From contig NZ_VOSL01000019.1 of the NCBI RefSeq assembly GCF_007997005.1, positions 1 to 64,000 on the forward strand: a stretch of 64,000 nt of DNA, written 5' to 3'. Shown here piece by piece: positions 17,067-25,071 of this stretch. The DNA is from Lujinxingia vulgaris (lineage in GTDB: Bacteria; Myxococcota_A; Bradymonadia; Bradymonadales; Bradymonadaceae). A program made the translations under genes and the position numbers. How positions within the stretch are numbered: position 1 is the first letter of the stretch; the number at the start of each line of letters is the position of its first letter. The notes under the pieces were generated by a model. The model made no database searches, was not told where the DNA came from, and worked only from the letters and a program-made list of their open reading frames with translations.

Positions 17067-17906
17067 ATGAACTTCGAGCTGCTCGTTATTCTGGTGATCG
17101 TGGGCTTCGGGATCGCCGCTTTTTTCGTGGTGTTTCAAAACATCTCGCGCATGCAGGAACTTATGAAGACGAAATCCTACTGGCGAGCGCTCGCCGAAAG
17201 TTTCAACCTCAAGCATGACACCACGGGTTCCTCGCATGTGGAGCGGCTGGTGGGCTCGCACCGCGCCTGCCCGCTGATCCTCACGGGCACGGGCGACCCC
17301 CTGAGCGAGGGGTACGAGCTGGAGGCGGAGATCGATCTCGTCAAAGCGCTGCATAAGACGCTGACGCTTATCAGCGAGCCCGACCCGCAGCAGCCTCCCA
17401 CCATCAACACCGTCTACGCCGAGGGGCCTTCGCAGGCCCACGAGCTCCTGCAGGCCCCCACGCTTCGCACGGCCTGGGATGAGGCCGCCGCCTTCGCCGG
17501 TCACATCGAGCTGCGCGACGCCACCCTGCGCCTCAAGCGTCGCGGTCCGCTCAGCGACGCGACGATCCTCGAAGAGCTCACCGAGCTGGCCGTCAGCCTG
17601 GCCATCGTGCTGGAGAATCAGGCCGGCAAGTTCCCCACCCTCGCTGCCGAGGGGCGCAAACTCCCCGGCCCCGCCGCCCAGGCCGGCCGTTTGCCTGTAT
17701 CCGGCGAGCTGCACTCGCGGAGTACGAGCCCGATGAAGGGGGACTTTTTTGAGGAGAAAGCGGGCTTCCCGGTGCGCGGTGAGTGGGACCGTTCGGAAGA
17801 GTTCCGGGTGCCCGCCGAGGGCAAAAAAGAGGCGGAAGCGAAGCGCAAGAAAGCGGCTGACGACGATCTGAAGCTTCTCGATGAGGATGATGGCGACCTC
17901 TTTTGA
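17067..17906 (+). CDS. Single-pass membrane protein of unknown function
   Basis: 279 residues from ATG at 17067 (MNFELLVILVIVGFGIAAFF). The N-terminal segment to about residue 25 is a membrane anchor. The rest is probably cytoplasmic: a compact region with LEAEIDLVKALHKTLTLISEP, a helical part (LSDATILEELTELAVSLAIVLE) and a charged, Lys/Glu/Asp-rich C-terminal tail (EGKKEAEAKRKKAADDD). No known family is recognised. It lies just before the molybdenum cofactor genes but 120 bases away with its own context, so no functional link is claimed. Confidence 0.65.
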   Translation: MNFELLVILVIVGFGIAAFFVVFQNISRMQELMKTKSYWRALAESFNLKHDTTGSSHVERLVGSHRACPLILTGTGDPLSEGYELEAEIDLVKALHKTLTLISEPDPQQPPTINTVYAEGPSQAHELLQAPTLRTAWDEAAAFAGHIELRDATLRLKRRGPLSDATILEELTELAVSLAIVLENQAGKFPTLAAEGRKLPGPAAQAGRLPVSGELHSRSTSPMKGDFFEEKAGFPVRGEWDRSEEFRVPAEGKKEAEAKRKKAADDDLKLLDEDDGDLF

Positions 17907-18026
17907 GGTTATGGGAGCCCGAGCTCGGCGCAACCTCACCCGCCCCCACCTCAGACGACTGGACAGCGCCCCGCGCCCCACTACACTGAGCGCCGACTTC
18001 GGGTTTCTCTTGCAGGCAGTCGGCCC

Positions 18027-19028
18027 ATGACCTCATCCCCCCCTTCATCGCAGCTCATCGACCGTTTTGGACGCGCGCACCGCTCGCTGCGCGTCTCGGT
18101 CACCGACCGCTGCAATCTGCGCTGCTCCTACTGCATGCCGGCCGAGGGGCTGCCCTGCGCGCCGCGCTCCGAACTCTTAACCTTTGAAGACATCACCTTT
18201 GTGGTGGGCGTGGCCTGCGAGCTGGGCGTCGATAAGATTCGCCTGACCGGCGGCGAGCCGCTTTTGCGCCGGGATGTGCCGGAGCTGATCAGGATGCTCA
18301 AGGGGGAGACGGCGGTGGCCGATGTCGCGCTGACGACCAACGGGCTCCTGCTCGATCGCAAGGCCGCCGAGCTCAAAGCCGCCGGGCTCGACCGGGTCAA
18401 CATCAGCCTGGACTCGCTCGATCCGCAGCGTTTTCGCGAGATCACCCGCAACGGCACGTTTGAGAAAGCCTGGGCCGGGCTGGAGGCGGCGCTTTCGAGC
18501 GGCTTTGATCCGGTGCGCGTCAACACCCTGCTCCTGGCCGGCGTCAACGACGATGAGCTCGACCGCTGGATCGAGCTCACCCGCACCCACCCGGTCGATG
18601 TGCGTTTTATGGAGATCATGCCCATTGGCGAGGGGGCGCTGCACGCCAGGGCCGGCCGCTTTGTGAACCTCACCGAGCTCATCGCCGAGCTGATGGCCAC
18701 GCGCGGTCTTCAGGTCGATGAGGCGAAGATCGGGAACGGTCCGGCGCGCTACTACCGGGCGCCCGGCGCGCGGGGTCGGATGGGCTTTATCACGCCGATC
18801 TCCAACCCCTACTGCGACACCTGCGCGCGGCTGAGGCTGACGTCGACCGGCGAGTTGCGGGCGTGCCTGGCGGTCGACGATCAGCATGAGCTTAAAGAGG
18901 CTACCCGGCTTCGGGATCGTGAGGCGTTGAAGGCTATCTTTGAGCGCGCCGTCTTCCAGAAACCCGCCGGCCACCAGTGGCGCAAAGGTCACGTGACCGC
19001 CGCGGGCATGTCGGCCCTGGGAGGTTGA
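18027..19028 (+). CDS. moaA: GTP 3',8-cyclase MoaA
   Basis: 333 residues. Radical SAM enzyme for the first step of molybdenum cofactor synthesis, turning GTP into 3',8-cyclo-GTP. The N-terminal cluster motif is Cys29-x3-Cys33-x2-Cys36 (VTDRCNLRCSYCMPAEG). The C-terminal second cluster is seen in NPYCDTCARLRLT and LRACLAV, and the protein ends in the conserved GG (MSALGG). GGEP (RLTGGEPLLRRD) marks the SAM-binding strand. It begins the set moaA, moaD-moaE, moaC-mogA, all on the same strand with a 1-base gap to the next gene. Confidence 0.95.
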   Translation: MTSSPPSSQLIDRFGRAHRSLRVSVTDRCNLRCSYCMPAEGLPCAPRSELLTFEDITFVVGVACELGVDKIRLTGGEPLLRRDVPELIRMLKGETAVADVALTTNGLLLDRKAAELKAAGLDRVNISLDSLDPQRFREITRNGTFEKAWAGLEAALSSGFDPVRVNTLLLAGVNDDELDRWIELTRTHPVDVRFMEIMPIGEGALHARAGRFVNLTELIAELMATRGLQVDEAKIGNGPARYYRAPGARGRMGFITPISNPYCDTCARLRLTSTGELRACLAVDDQHELKEATRLRDREALKAIFERAVFQKPAGHQWRKGHVTAAGMSALGG

Positions 19029-19029
19029 G

Positions 19030-19749
19030 ATGAAGATCCACGTGCGATTTTTCGCCGGACTCGCCAGCCGCGCCGGCTGCCGCGAATCTTTTATTCAGGT
19101 TGCGCCGCAGGGCGATGAGGATGGGGAGGTGTGTGTGGCCGACGCCCTCTCGACCATCGAGCACGACTTTCCCTCCCTGGCTTCGATGCTCGCGCGGGTG
19201 GCGGTGGCGCTGGATGACACGATCGTCTCGGCCTCGGCGCCCCTTTATGAAGACGCGACCCTCGACCTGCTTCCGCCCGTCAGCGGGGGCACCGACCTCC
19301 CCGCCAGCCCGTCGCGCTGGCTCTCCGAGACCCCGCTCGATCTGAGCGCCTTGTTGGCCGAATGTGAAGATCCGGCCGGCGGCGGCCTGGTGGTTTTCAG
19401 CGGCGATGTGCGCAACCACCACGAAGGCCGCCGGGGGGTCACTGCCATCACCTATGAGGCGCACCCGGCGATTGCCGCGCGCGTTTTAAGCGAGCTCGAA
19501 GCCGAGATTTTGCAGCGTTTTGAGGTGCTGCGCTGCCGCATCCAGCATCGCACCGGGCGAGTGGAGGTGGGCCAGGCTTCGGTGCTCGTGGTCTGCCGCG
19601 CCGCCCACCGCGCCGCCGCCTTTGAGGCCGCCCGCTACGCCATCGATACGCTTAAAGTAAAAACCCCCATCTGGAAGCTTGAGCATTACACCGACGGCTC
19701 GGAGCGCTACCTCGACGGCACCCCGCTTCAGCCCGAGGACGAGGGTTAA
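19030..19749 (+). CDS. MoaD-MoaE fusion, molybdopterin synthase
   Basis: 239 residues joining both molybdopterin synthase subunits. Residues 1-87 are MoaD-like (ubiquitin fold; MKIHVRFFAGLASRAG, ending LLPPVSGG with Gly86-Gly87). Residues ~100-239 are MoaE-like: GGGLVVFSGDVRNHHEGR, ITYEAHP, RIQHRTGRVEVGQASVLV, AHRAAAFEA and TPIWKLEHY. MoaD normally works with a free, thiocarboxylated C-terminal Gly-Gly, which here is internal and followed by Thr88. Cleavage after Gly87 is therefore expected, as known for the mycobacterial fusion MoaX. It is separated from moaA by one base. Confidence 0.92.
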   Translation: MKIHVRFFAGLASRAGCRESFIQVAPQGDEDGEVCVADALSTIEHDFPSLASMLARVAVALDDTIVSASAPLYEDATLDLLPPVSGGTDLPASPSRWLSETPLDLSALLAECEDPAGGGLVVFSGDVRNHHEGRRGVTAITYEAHPAIAARVLSELEAEILQRFEVLRCRIQHRTGRVEVGQASVLVVCRAAHRAAAFEAARYAIDTLKVKTPIWKLEHYTDGSERYLDGTPLQPEDEG

Positions 19750-19874
19750 CACCACCCCAAAACGCTACGGCCTCGACCCCTTGCTTCGCGCCGAGCTTCT
19801 TCAACTCGCCGGATCGCACTCGCTGCTCGGCGGATCGCCGACGGTATCGACTTACCTGGATTGAGAATCTGCGT

Positions 19875-20780
19875 ATGAAAGACATCACCCACAAACCCAC
19901 CAGTGAGCGGTTTGCGCGCGCCTCGGCGATGCTGCGCATCGACGCGGCCATTCTTGAGGCGACCGACCACGGGCGTAAGACCGATAAGGGAGACGCCATC
20001 GAGGCCTCGCGCGTGGCGGGGATCATGGCCGTCAAACGCACCTGGGAGGCGCTGCCTTTCTGCCATCCGCTGCCCATCACCGCCTGTGACGTGCATTTTG
20101 AGTTCTTGCCCGAGGGCATCTACCTGGAGGTCACCGCCACCACCGTCGGTCAGACGGGCGTGGAGATGGAGGCACTTTACGCGGCCAGCGTCGCGGCGAT
20201 GAACCTCTATGACATGCTCAAGCCGCACGCGTCTGCGGACACCGGGCTGATCAGCGTCACCGACATCAAGCTCGTCGAGAAACGCGGAGGAAAGAGCGAT
20301 TTTCGCGATCCGGTCAGCGTGCGCGCCGCCATCGTCGTCACCTGCGATGCGGTGGTGCAGGGCTTTAAAGACGACAAAGCCGGGCGCATCGTGCGCGATC
20401 GTCTGCTCAAGCGGGAGGGCGTCGATATTTTTGATTATATCCTGCTGGGCAACGATCCGGGCCCGATCGAGGCGACGATCGACGATCTTCTGGCAAGAGA
20501 GCTCGATCTGATCATCACCGTCGGCGGCACGGGACTTGAGCCTTACGCCCGTACCGTCGAGGTGGTGCAGTCGCGTATTCAACGCCCCATCCCCGGGATC
20601 ATGGAGGCCGCCCGCGCCCACGGTCAGGCGCGCACCCCGCGCGCGCTCATCTCCCGCGGGGTCGCCGGCCAGGCCGGCCACACCCTGCTGGTGACCCTGC
20701 CCGGATCCACCGCCGGCGCCACCCAGAGCTGTGACGCGATGCTCACCGGCCTGCTCGAAGCGGTGCGCCCCGCCCACTAA
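19875..20780 (+). CDS. MoaC-MogA/MoaB fusion, bifunctional molybdenum cofactor protein
   Basis: 301 residues. Residues 1-~140 are MoaC (cyclic pyranopterin monophosphate synthase) with KTDKGDAIEASRVAGIMAVK, LPFCHPLPI and the C-terminal DIKLVEKRGGKSDFR carrying the catalytic Lys. Residues ~145-301 are a MogA/MoaB domain (molybdopterin adenylyltransferase) with VTCDAVVQGFKDDKAG, LIITVGGTGLEPYARTVE and VTLPGSTAGATQSCD. The usual TGGTG is VGGTG here. It completes cofactor assembly after MoaA, with the synthase encoded just upstream. No molybdate transporter or moeA is visible in the window. Confidence 0.93.
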   Translation: MKDITHKPTSERFARASAMLRIDAAILEATDHGRKTDKGDAIEASRVAGIMAVKRTWEALPFCHPLPITACDVHFEFLPEGIYLEVTATTVGQTGVEMEALYAASVAAMNLYDMLKPHASADTGLISVTDIKLVEKRGGKSDFRDPVSVRAAIVVTCDAVVQGFKDDKAGRIVRDRLLKREGVDIFDYILLGNDPGPIEATIDDLLARELDLIITVGGTGLEPYARTVEVVQSRIQRPIPGIMEAARAHGQARTPRALISRGVAGQAGHTLLVTLPGSTAGATQSCDAMLTGLLEAVRPAH

Positions 20781-20817
20781 AGGCGCTCACGCAGGCCGAG
20801 GTGAACGTTCTTAAGAG

Positions 20818-20851
20818 CGCGCGTGGGCCGGCTTCGCCCGCTCCACGCGCG
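20818..20851 (+). terminator. GC-rich hairpin after the molybdenum cofactor genes
   Basis: CGCGCGTGG pairs with CCACGCGCG over a 16-base loop, 38 bases after the moaC-mogA stop. No T run follows, so intrinsic termination is uncertain. Between here and the next gene (20852-21130) only the parS-like site is recognisable. Confidence 0.4.
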
Positions 20852-20887
20852 TGAAACGCGTGGGCCTCCTGCTTCCAATTCAGGCTC

Positions 20888-20903
20888 TGTTTCACGTGAA
20901 ACG
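20888..20903. promoter_or_regulatory. parS-like site 1
   Basis: TGTTTCACGTGAAACG matches the bacterial parS consensus TGTTTCACGTGAAACA at 15 of 16 positions, in the intergenic region before kamD. ParB binds such palindromes to segregate the origin region. Confidence 0.9.
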
Positions 20904-21130
20904 CACGAGCGTGGGTCGTGCTAAAGGGGTGATTTTGAAGCTGAATTCAGACCGGCGTTCGCCAGATCGTTGATGACCAGAATACCTTTGCCGGGGTGCC
21001 GATCGCCGATCTTGCTCCCCCCGGCTCGCTCGGGGTAAACCGGGCCCCTGAGCGCTGCTGCTGACGCAGCGGGCGCCGGCCTCTTCGCCCCTCCACCTCT
21101 CTTATTGCCTCCTCGCTTCGGGTACACGTT

Positions 21131-22696
21131 ATGGCCTCTAAACTCGATCTCGATCCCCGCATCATCGACCGCGCGCGCCAGGCCGCCAGCGACATCGCCG
21201 ACACCATGGACGCGTTTATTCGCGAGCGCACCACCGTGGCCGTCGAGCGCACCACCCTGCGCCTGCTCGGCGTCGACGGGGTCGATGAGGATGATGTGCC
21301 CCTGCCCAACGTCGTGGTCGAGCACGCCCTGCAGGCCGGCGTGCTCTCTGAGGGCATCACCCGGCATATCGTGCGGGCGATGCTTCACACCGGTCGCGAC
21401 GCCCAGACGGTGAGCGAGGCCATCGCCGAGGGAGATCTGGACGTGAGCGAGCTGCCGCTGATCGATGAGGCGCAGATTCAGGAGCTTGGCGAGGAGCTGG
21501 CCGCCGAGGCGATGGCGCGCATTTCGGCGCGACGCGCCGAGCGCGATGATTTTCTAAATCGTTATGAAAAACGCCCCGCGCCTCTGCATTACGTGATCGT
21601 GGCTACCGGCAATATCTATGAAGACGCCGTCCAGGCCCGCACCGCCGCTCGCCAGGGCGCCGACATCATCGCGGTGATCCGCTCGACCGGGCAGAGCCTG
21701 CTCGACTTTGTGCCCTACGGCCCCACCACCGAGGGTTTTGGCGGCACCTACGCCACTCAGGCCAACTTTAAGATCATGCGCGAGGCGCTCGATGAGGTCG
21801 GCGAGGAGCTGGGGAGGTATATCCACCTCTGCAATTATTGCAGCGGGTTGTGCATGCCCGAGATCGCCGCGATGGGCGCGATCGAGCGCCTGGACATGAT
21901 GCTCAACGACGCCCTCTACGGCATCCTCTTTCGCGACATCAACCCCCAGCGCACCTTCGTCGACCAGTATTTTAGCCGCATGATCAACTCGGCGGCCGGC
22001 ATTGTGATCAACACCGGCGAGGATAATTATCTGACCACCGCCGACGCCGTGGAAGCCGCCCACACGGTGACCGCCAGCCAGTTCATCAACGAGCAGTTCG
22101 CGCTGCGCAGTGGCCTGCCGCCGGCACAGATGGGCCTGGGCCACGCCATGGAGATGGACCCCACCATCGAAAACGGCTTTCTCTTTGAGCTCGCTCAGGC
22201 CCAGCTCGCACGCGAGCTCTTCCCCCAGGCGCCGCTCAAGTACATGCCGCCGACCAAATACATGACCGGCAACATTTTTCGCGGTCATATCCAGGACGCC
22301 CTCTTCAACCTCATCGGCGGCTGGACCGGTCAGGGCATTCAGCTTCTGGGCATGATGACCGAGGCGATGCACACCCCGCATATGGGCGACCGCTACCTGG
22401 CGCTGGAGAACGCCCACTACGTCATGAACAACACCCGTCAGCTTGGCGAGGAGATCGAGTTCAAGTCGGACGGCATCATCCAGCGCCGCGCCCGGCAGGT
22501 GCTCGCCGAGGCCTGCCAGCTTCTCGAAGATGTGCGCGATAAGGGGATGTTCGACACCCTGGCCGCCGGCACCTTTGCCGACGTCTTCCGCCCCGTCGAT
22601 GGTGGCAAGGGCTTGAGCGGCGTGCTGCGCCGTGCCCCCGATTATTTTAATCCGGTGGAAGAGGCGCTGCGAAAGTCGCTGGACCTCACCCCCTGA
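21131..22696 (+). CDS. kamD: Lysine 5,6-aminomutase alpha subunit
   Basis: 521 residues, close to the clostridial KamD in length. It catalyses, with a beta subunit (KamE), B12- and PLP-dependent migration of the amino group of lysine. Long blocks match the family: LHYVIVATGNIYEDAVQ, FVPYGPTTEGFGGTYATQ, LCNYCSGLCMPEIAAMG, NTGEDNYLTTADAVEAAHTV and YMPPTKYMTGNIFRGHIQ. ATG at 21131 gives the expected N-terminus (MASKLDLDPRIIDRARQAA). The beta subunit gene, which normally follows, is not next to it nor elsewhere in the window. Lysine fermentation genes are also absent. Confidence 0.9.
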   Translation: MASKLDLDPRIIDRARQAASDIADTMDAFIRERTTVAVERTTLRLLGVDGVDEDDVPLPNVVVEHALQAGVLSEGITRHIVRAMLHTGRDAQTVSEAIAEGDLDVSELPLIDEAQIQELGEELAAEAMARISARRAERDDFLNRYEKRPAPLHYVIVATGNIYEDAVQARTAARQGADIIAVIRSTGQSLLDFVPYGPTTEGFGGTYATQANFKIMREALDEVGEELGRYIHLCNYCSGLCMPEIAAMGAIERLDMMLNDALYGILFRDINPQRTFVDQYFSRMINSAAGIVINTGEDNYLTTADAVEAAHTVTASQFINEQFALRSGLPPAQMGLGHAMEMDPTIENGFLFELAQAQLARELFPQAPLKYMPPTKYMTGNIFRGHIQDALFNLIGGWTGQGIQLLGMMTEAMHTPHMGDRYLALENAHYVMNNTRQLGEEIEFKSDGIIQRRARQVLAEACQLLEDVRDKGMFDTLAAGTFADVFRPVDGGKGLSGVLRRAPDYFNPVEEALRKSLDLTP

Positions 22697-22773
22697 GCCG
22701 GGGTACATAAAAGGCCTTCAAACCATGTTGTGGGCCCGACTTTTTCGTTGATCTCTTGTGATCGGAGATTTCT

Positions 22774-23286
22774 ATGTCGATGTATTCTCGTAGCTTCGTT
22801 TCGGCGCTAATCGTTGCGCTTGCCTTTGCGTTTTCAACCCCCGCTTATGCCCAGACGACGGCCGATGAAGAGGCCGCGGCTGCTACGTTTTCCGTTTCCA
22901 CAAGTTCATATTATGCAGGTTTTATTACTACATACGCATCTATTTTTACGATTCCAATCGGTTTGACAGTTCTTATTGTAGTGTTGTTGACGCGCTCCTC
23001 CTCGGAGATGGAGTCGTACATCGAAGAGAACAATGTCGCGCTGCAGCACGATCTGCACATGGGCGGCGGTGAGACGACCGCCGAGCTGGCGAAGATTTTC
23101 AATGTGCCGGCCGATCAGCACGCCGAATTTGCGCAGGTGCTCAGCGAGAACCGCAGCGAGCTTCTTCCCCTGACCGACGTCGATACGTTGACCCCGGAGC
23201 GGGCCGGCACCTTCGTGCGCGTGATCTACGATGCGCTGATGGAGAAGCCCGAGTTCGCGCAGCACCTGCCGCGCGTGGACGCTTAA
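22774..23286 (+). CDS. Paralogous exported membrane protein, copy 1
   Basis: 170 residues. Signal peptide (cleavage near TPAYAQ, residue ~27), then a hydrophobic span (IFTIPIGLTVLIVVLLT, ~58-75), then a soluble part ~80-170 with YIEENNVALQHDLHMGGGE and LAKIFNVPADQHAEFAQVL. This block is shared with the genes at 23710 and 25072. A segment at about 22890-22985 is AT-rich with codons unlike the neighbours (TTTATTACTACATACGCATC). The block recalls DUF3015-type proteins, but the match is too weak for a firm call. GGAG lies upstream of the ATG. A terminator follows. Confidence 0.75.
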   Translation: MSMYSRSFVSALIVALAFAFSTPAYAQTTADEEAAAATFSVSTSSYYAGFITTYASIFTIPIGLTVLIVVLLTRSSSEMESYIEENNVALQHDLHMGGGETTAELAKIFNVPADQHAEFAQVLSENRSELLPLTDVDTLTPERAGTFVRVIYDALMEKPEFAQHLPRVDA

Positions 23287-23353
23287 GTTCTCTGACATAC
23301 CCTCGGTCGGCTTTTTTTGGCGTGTTGCGGACCGGCTGGCGAGTTGAAATGAC

Positions 23354-23380
23354 CGGGCCTCTTTGTGGGGCCCGTTTTTT
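23354..23380 (+). terminator. Rho-independent terminator
   Basis: CGGGCC and GGCCCG pair around a short loop, followed directly by TTTTTT, about 70 bases after the copy 1 paralogue. Confidence 0.85.
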
Positions 23381-23390
23381 ATGTGTTTGG

Positions 23391-23575
23391 TGACGCCCTG
23401 GATACGCTCGGGTCGGGGGGGCCCGCGAAAAGATGTGGTCAGGTGGTCAGGTGGTTGGGTGGTTGTGGGGCGCCGGTGGTTCGCGATGTGGGGCGATTCG
23501 TGGGGGCGTTGGGGGGCATGCGAAGGGTTGTGACGGCGAGTTAGCAGAGTAAAAGGGGAGCCAAGGGGTCTGAGT
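23391..23575 (+). repeat. Mixed repeat cluster: half family B, family C, one family A unit
   Basis: ACGCCCTGGATACGCTCGGG (about 23391-23411) is one end of family B. From 23432 family C follows (GGTGGTTGGGTGGTTGTGG, then GGCGCCGGTGGTTCGCGATG). Near 23550-23575 there is a single family A piece (AGTAAAAGGGGAGC, AAGGGGTCTGAGTGG). Nothing is coded up to 23709. Confidence 0.75.
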
Positions 23576-23709
23576 GGTCGCTCTTTTGATGAAGTGCATA
23601 AAACGCATACGCCCTGCGTCGATGGGCTGCTACGCTCCTCTTTCTATGGCGTGATGATGCGGTTTGGGTGTGGTGTATCGGGATAAACGTGTTGTTCTGG
23701 AGGTCGTAG

Positions 23710-24204
23710 ATGTCGTCTCGTTCGTCGTTCGTTTCAATTCTGCTCGCGATGGTGGTTTCTCTGGCTCTGGTCACGCATTCCAGCGAGGCGCATGCCCAGG
23801 AGGGCGGCGCGACCTTTGCCTATCTGGGATTTTATGGCGCGATCTCGAGCTACACCGGTCTGACCACGACGGTGGCCGGCGGGGTCACCCTCACGGTGAT
23901 GTTGCTCGTGAAGTCCTCGGCCGACATTGAGAATTATGTCGATCAGAACGCGGTCGCCCTTCAGCATGACCTCTATATGGGAGGCGGCGAATCCCTGGGC
24001 GACCTGGCGACGATCTTCAACGTGCCGGACGAAGCGCACGGGCGCTTTGCCTCGGCGCTCTATCACGAGCGCGACACCCTCTCGGCCCTGATGAACACCG
24101 CGGATTTTGATCGCCCTCGGGCCGGTCAGTTTCTGGCGGTGGTCCTCGACGCGATGCAAAAGGACGCGGTGCTGGCCGCCTCGATGCCGCATTTTGAGGG
24201 CTGA
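23710..24204 (+). CDS. Paralogous exported membrane protein, copy 2
   Basis: 164 residues with GGAGG 8 bases before the ATG. Signal peptide ending near SSEAHAQ (~30), a hydrophobic span (YTGLTTTVAGGVTLTVMLLV, ~50-70), then the shared block YVDQNAVALQHDLYMGGGES and LATIFNVPDEAHGRFASAL. The C-terminal part predicts alternating helices with conserved spacing to copy 1 (AGQFLAVVLDAMQKDAVLAASMPH against AGTFVRVIYDALMEKPEFAQHLP). Function unknown; likely periplasmic or membrane-anchored. Repeat clusters flank it on both sides. Confidence 0.75.
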   Translation: MSSRSSFVSILLAMVVSLALVTHSSEAHAQEGGATFAYLGFYGAISSYTGLTTTVAGGVTLTVMLLVKSSADIENYVDQNAVALQHDLYMGGGESLGDLATIFNVPDEAHGRFASALYHERDTLSALMNTADFDRPRAGQFLAVVLDAMQKDAVLAASMPHFEG

Positions 24205-24244
24205 AGCGCGTTCGGTACCGGCGGATGTCTGCCAGACCATTCAC

Positions 24245-24414
24245 GACGCCAGCCACCGGGGGTTCACGATGTGGGGAGATTCGTGTGGGCGTTGGGGGCA
24301 CACGAAGGGATGTGGTTGGGTGGTTAGGTGGTTGGGTGGTTGGGTGGTTGTGGGGCGCCGGTGGTTCGCGATGTGGGGTGATTCGTGGGGGCGTTGGGGG
24401 GCACGCGAAAGGGC
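24245..24414 (+). repeat. Family C G/T-rich repeat, double copy
   Basis: CCGGGGGTTCACGATGTGGG, GTGGGCGTTGGGGGCACACG, then GTGGTTGGGTGGTTAGGTGG and further GGTTGGGT units, then a second round GGCGCCGGTGGTTCGCGATG and GGGGGCGTTGGGGGGCACGC. It matches the order at 23432-23535. Confidence 0.8.
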
Positions 24415-24727
24415 TTAGCTGTCGATTTACCTGAGTAAAACGGGAGCTAAGGGGTCTGAGTAGCCGATTTACCTGAGTAGAACGGTAGCTAAGGGGTCTG
24501 AGTAGCCGATTTACCTGAGTAGAACGGTAGCTAAGGGGTCTGAGTCGCCGATTTACCTGAGTAGAACGGGCACTAAGGGGTCTGAGTCGCCATTTTACCT
24601 GAGTAGAAGGGGAGCTAAGGGGTCTGAGTCGCCGATTTACCTGAGTAGAAGGGGAGCTAAGGGGTCTGAGTCGCCGATTTACCTGAGTAGAAGGGGAGCT
24701 AAGGGGTCTGAGTCGCCGATTTACCTG
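24415..24727 (+). repeat. Family A tandem repeat array (42 bp)
   Basis: Seven to eight units at 42-bp spacing; CTGAGT of the unit falls at 24456, 24498 and so on. Each unit holds GATTTACCTGAGTAGAA and GAGCTAAGGGGTCTGAGTCG. The units at the 3' side are nearly identical to each other. The array runs straight into the family B copy at 24730. Confidence 0.92.
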
Positions 24728-24729
24728 TG

Positions 24730-24834
24730 CCGAGCGCCCCGGGACGACGCTGGCTGTGTCGCTACGTCGTCGCGGTGGCGCTGCCACAGCTTCCTCCTTG
24801 CTCCTTGCTGGACGTCGCCCTGGATGCGCTCGGG
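24730..24834 (+). repeat. Family B dispersed repeat, full copy
   Basis: Starts CCGAGCGCCCCGGGACGACG and ends GTCGCCCTGGATGCGCTCGG. The inner part has GGCGCTGCCACAGCTTCCTC and CTTGCTCCTTGC. An apparent reading frame through it into the next gene is not used here because the repeat is clearly non-coding elsewhere. From 24835 to 25071 there is one more family A-like piece (GATTTACCCGGGTAGAAC) and nothing else. Confidence 0.85.
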
Positions 24835-25071
24835 CTTTTTTTCATGCGGGAGAAGGCTGAGTGGCTGATTTACCCGGGTAGAACGGGCGCCAGGGGGCTG
24901 ACCGGCGCGTCGTCGGGCATTGCGGTGCCTCGCTGCTTGCGTGCTGTCGCGCTGCTCGGTAGCGTCAACGGGTCGTCGAAACACTCTTTCTCGACCCGCT
25001 TTGCGGGTGCTGTCGTGGAGCTCCCAGGTATGCAGTGGCACCGGTTTCGATCCAATACGTCCAGATATGCA

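Noticed and set aside
24727-25071. Long N-terminal extension of paralogue copy 3
   Set aside because: It translates a family B repeat and lacks the signal peptide seen at the later start; the two other paralogues start directly at the signal peptide.
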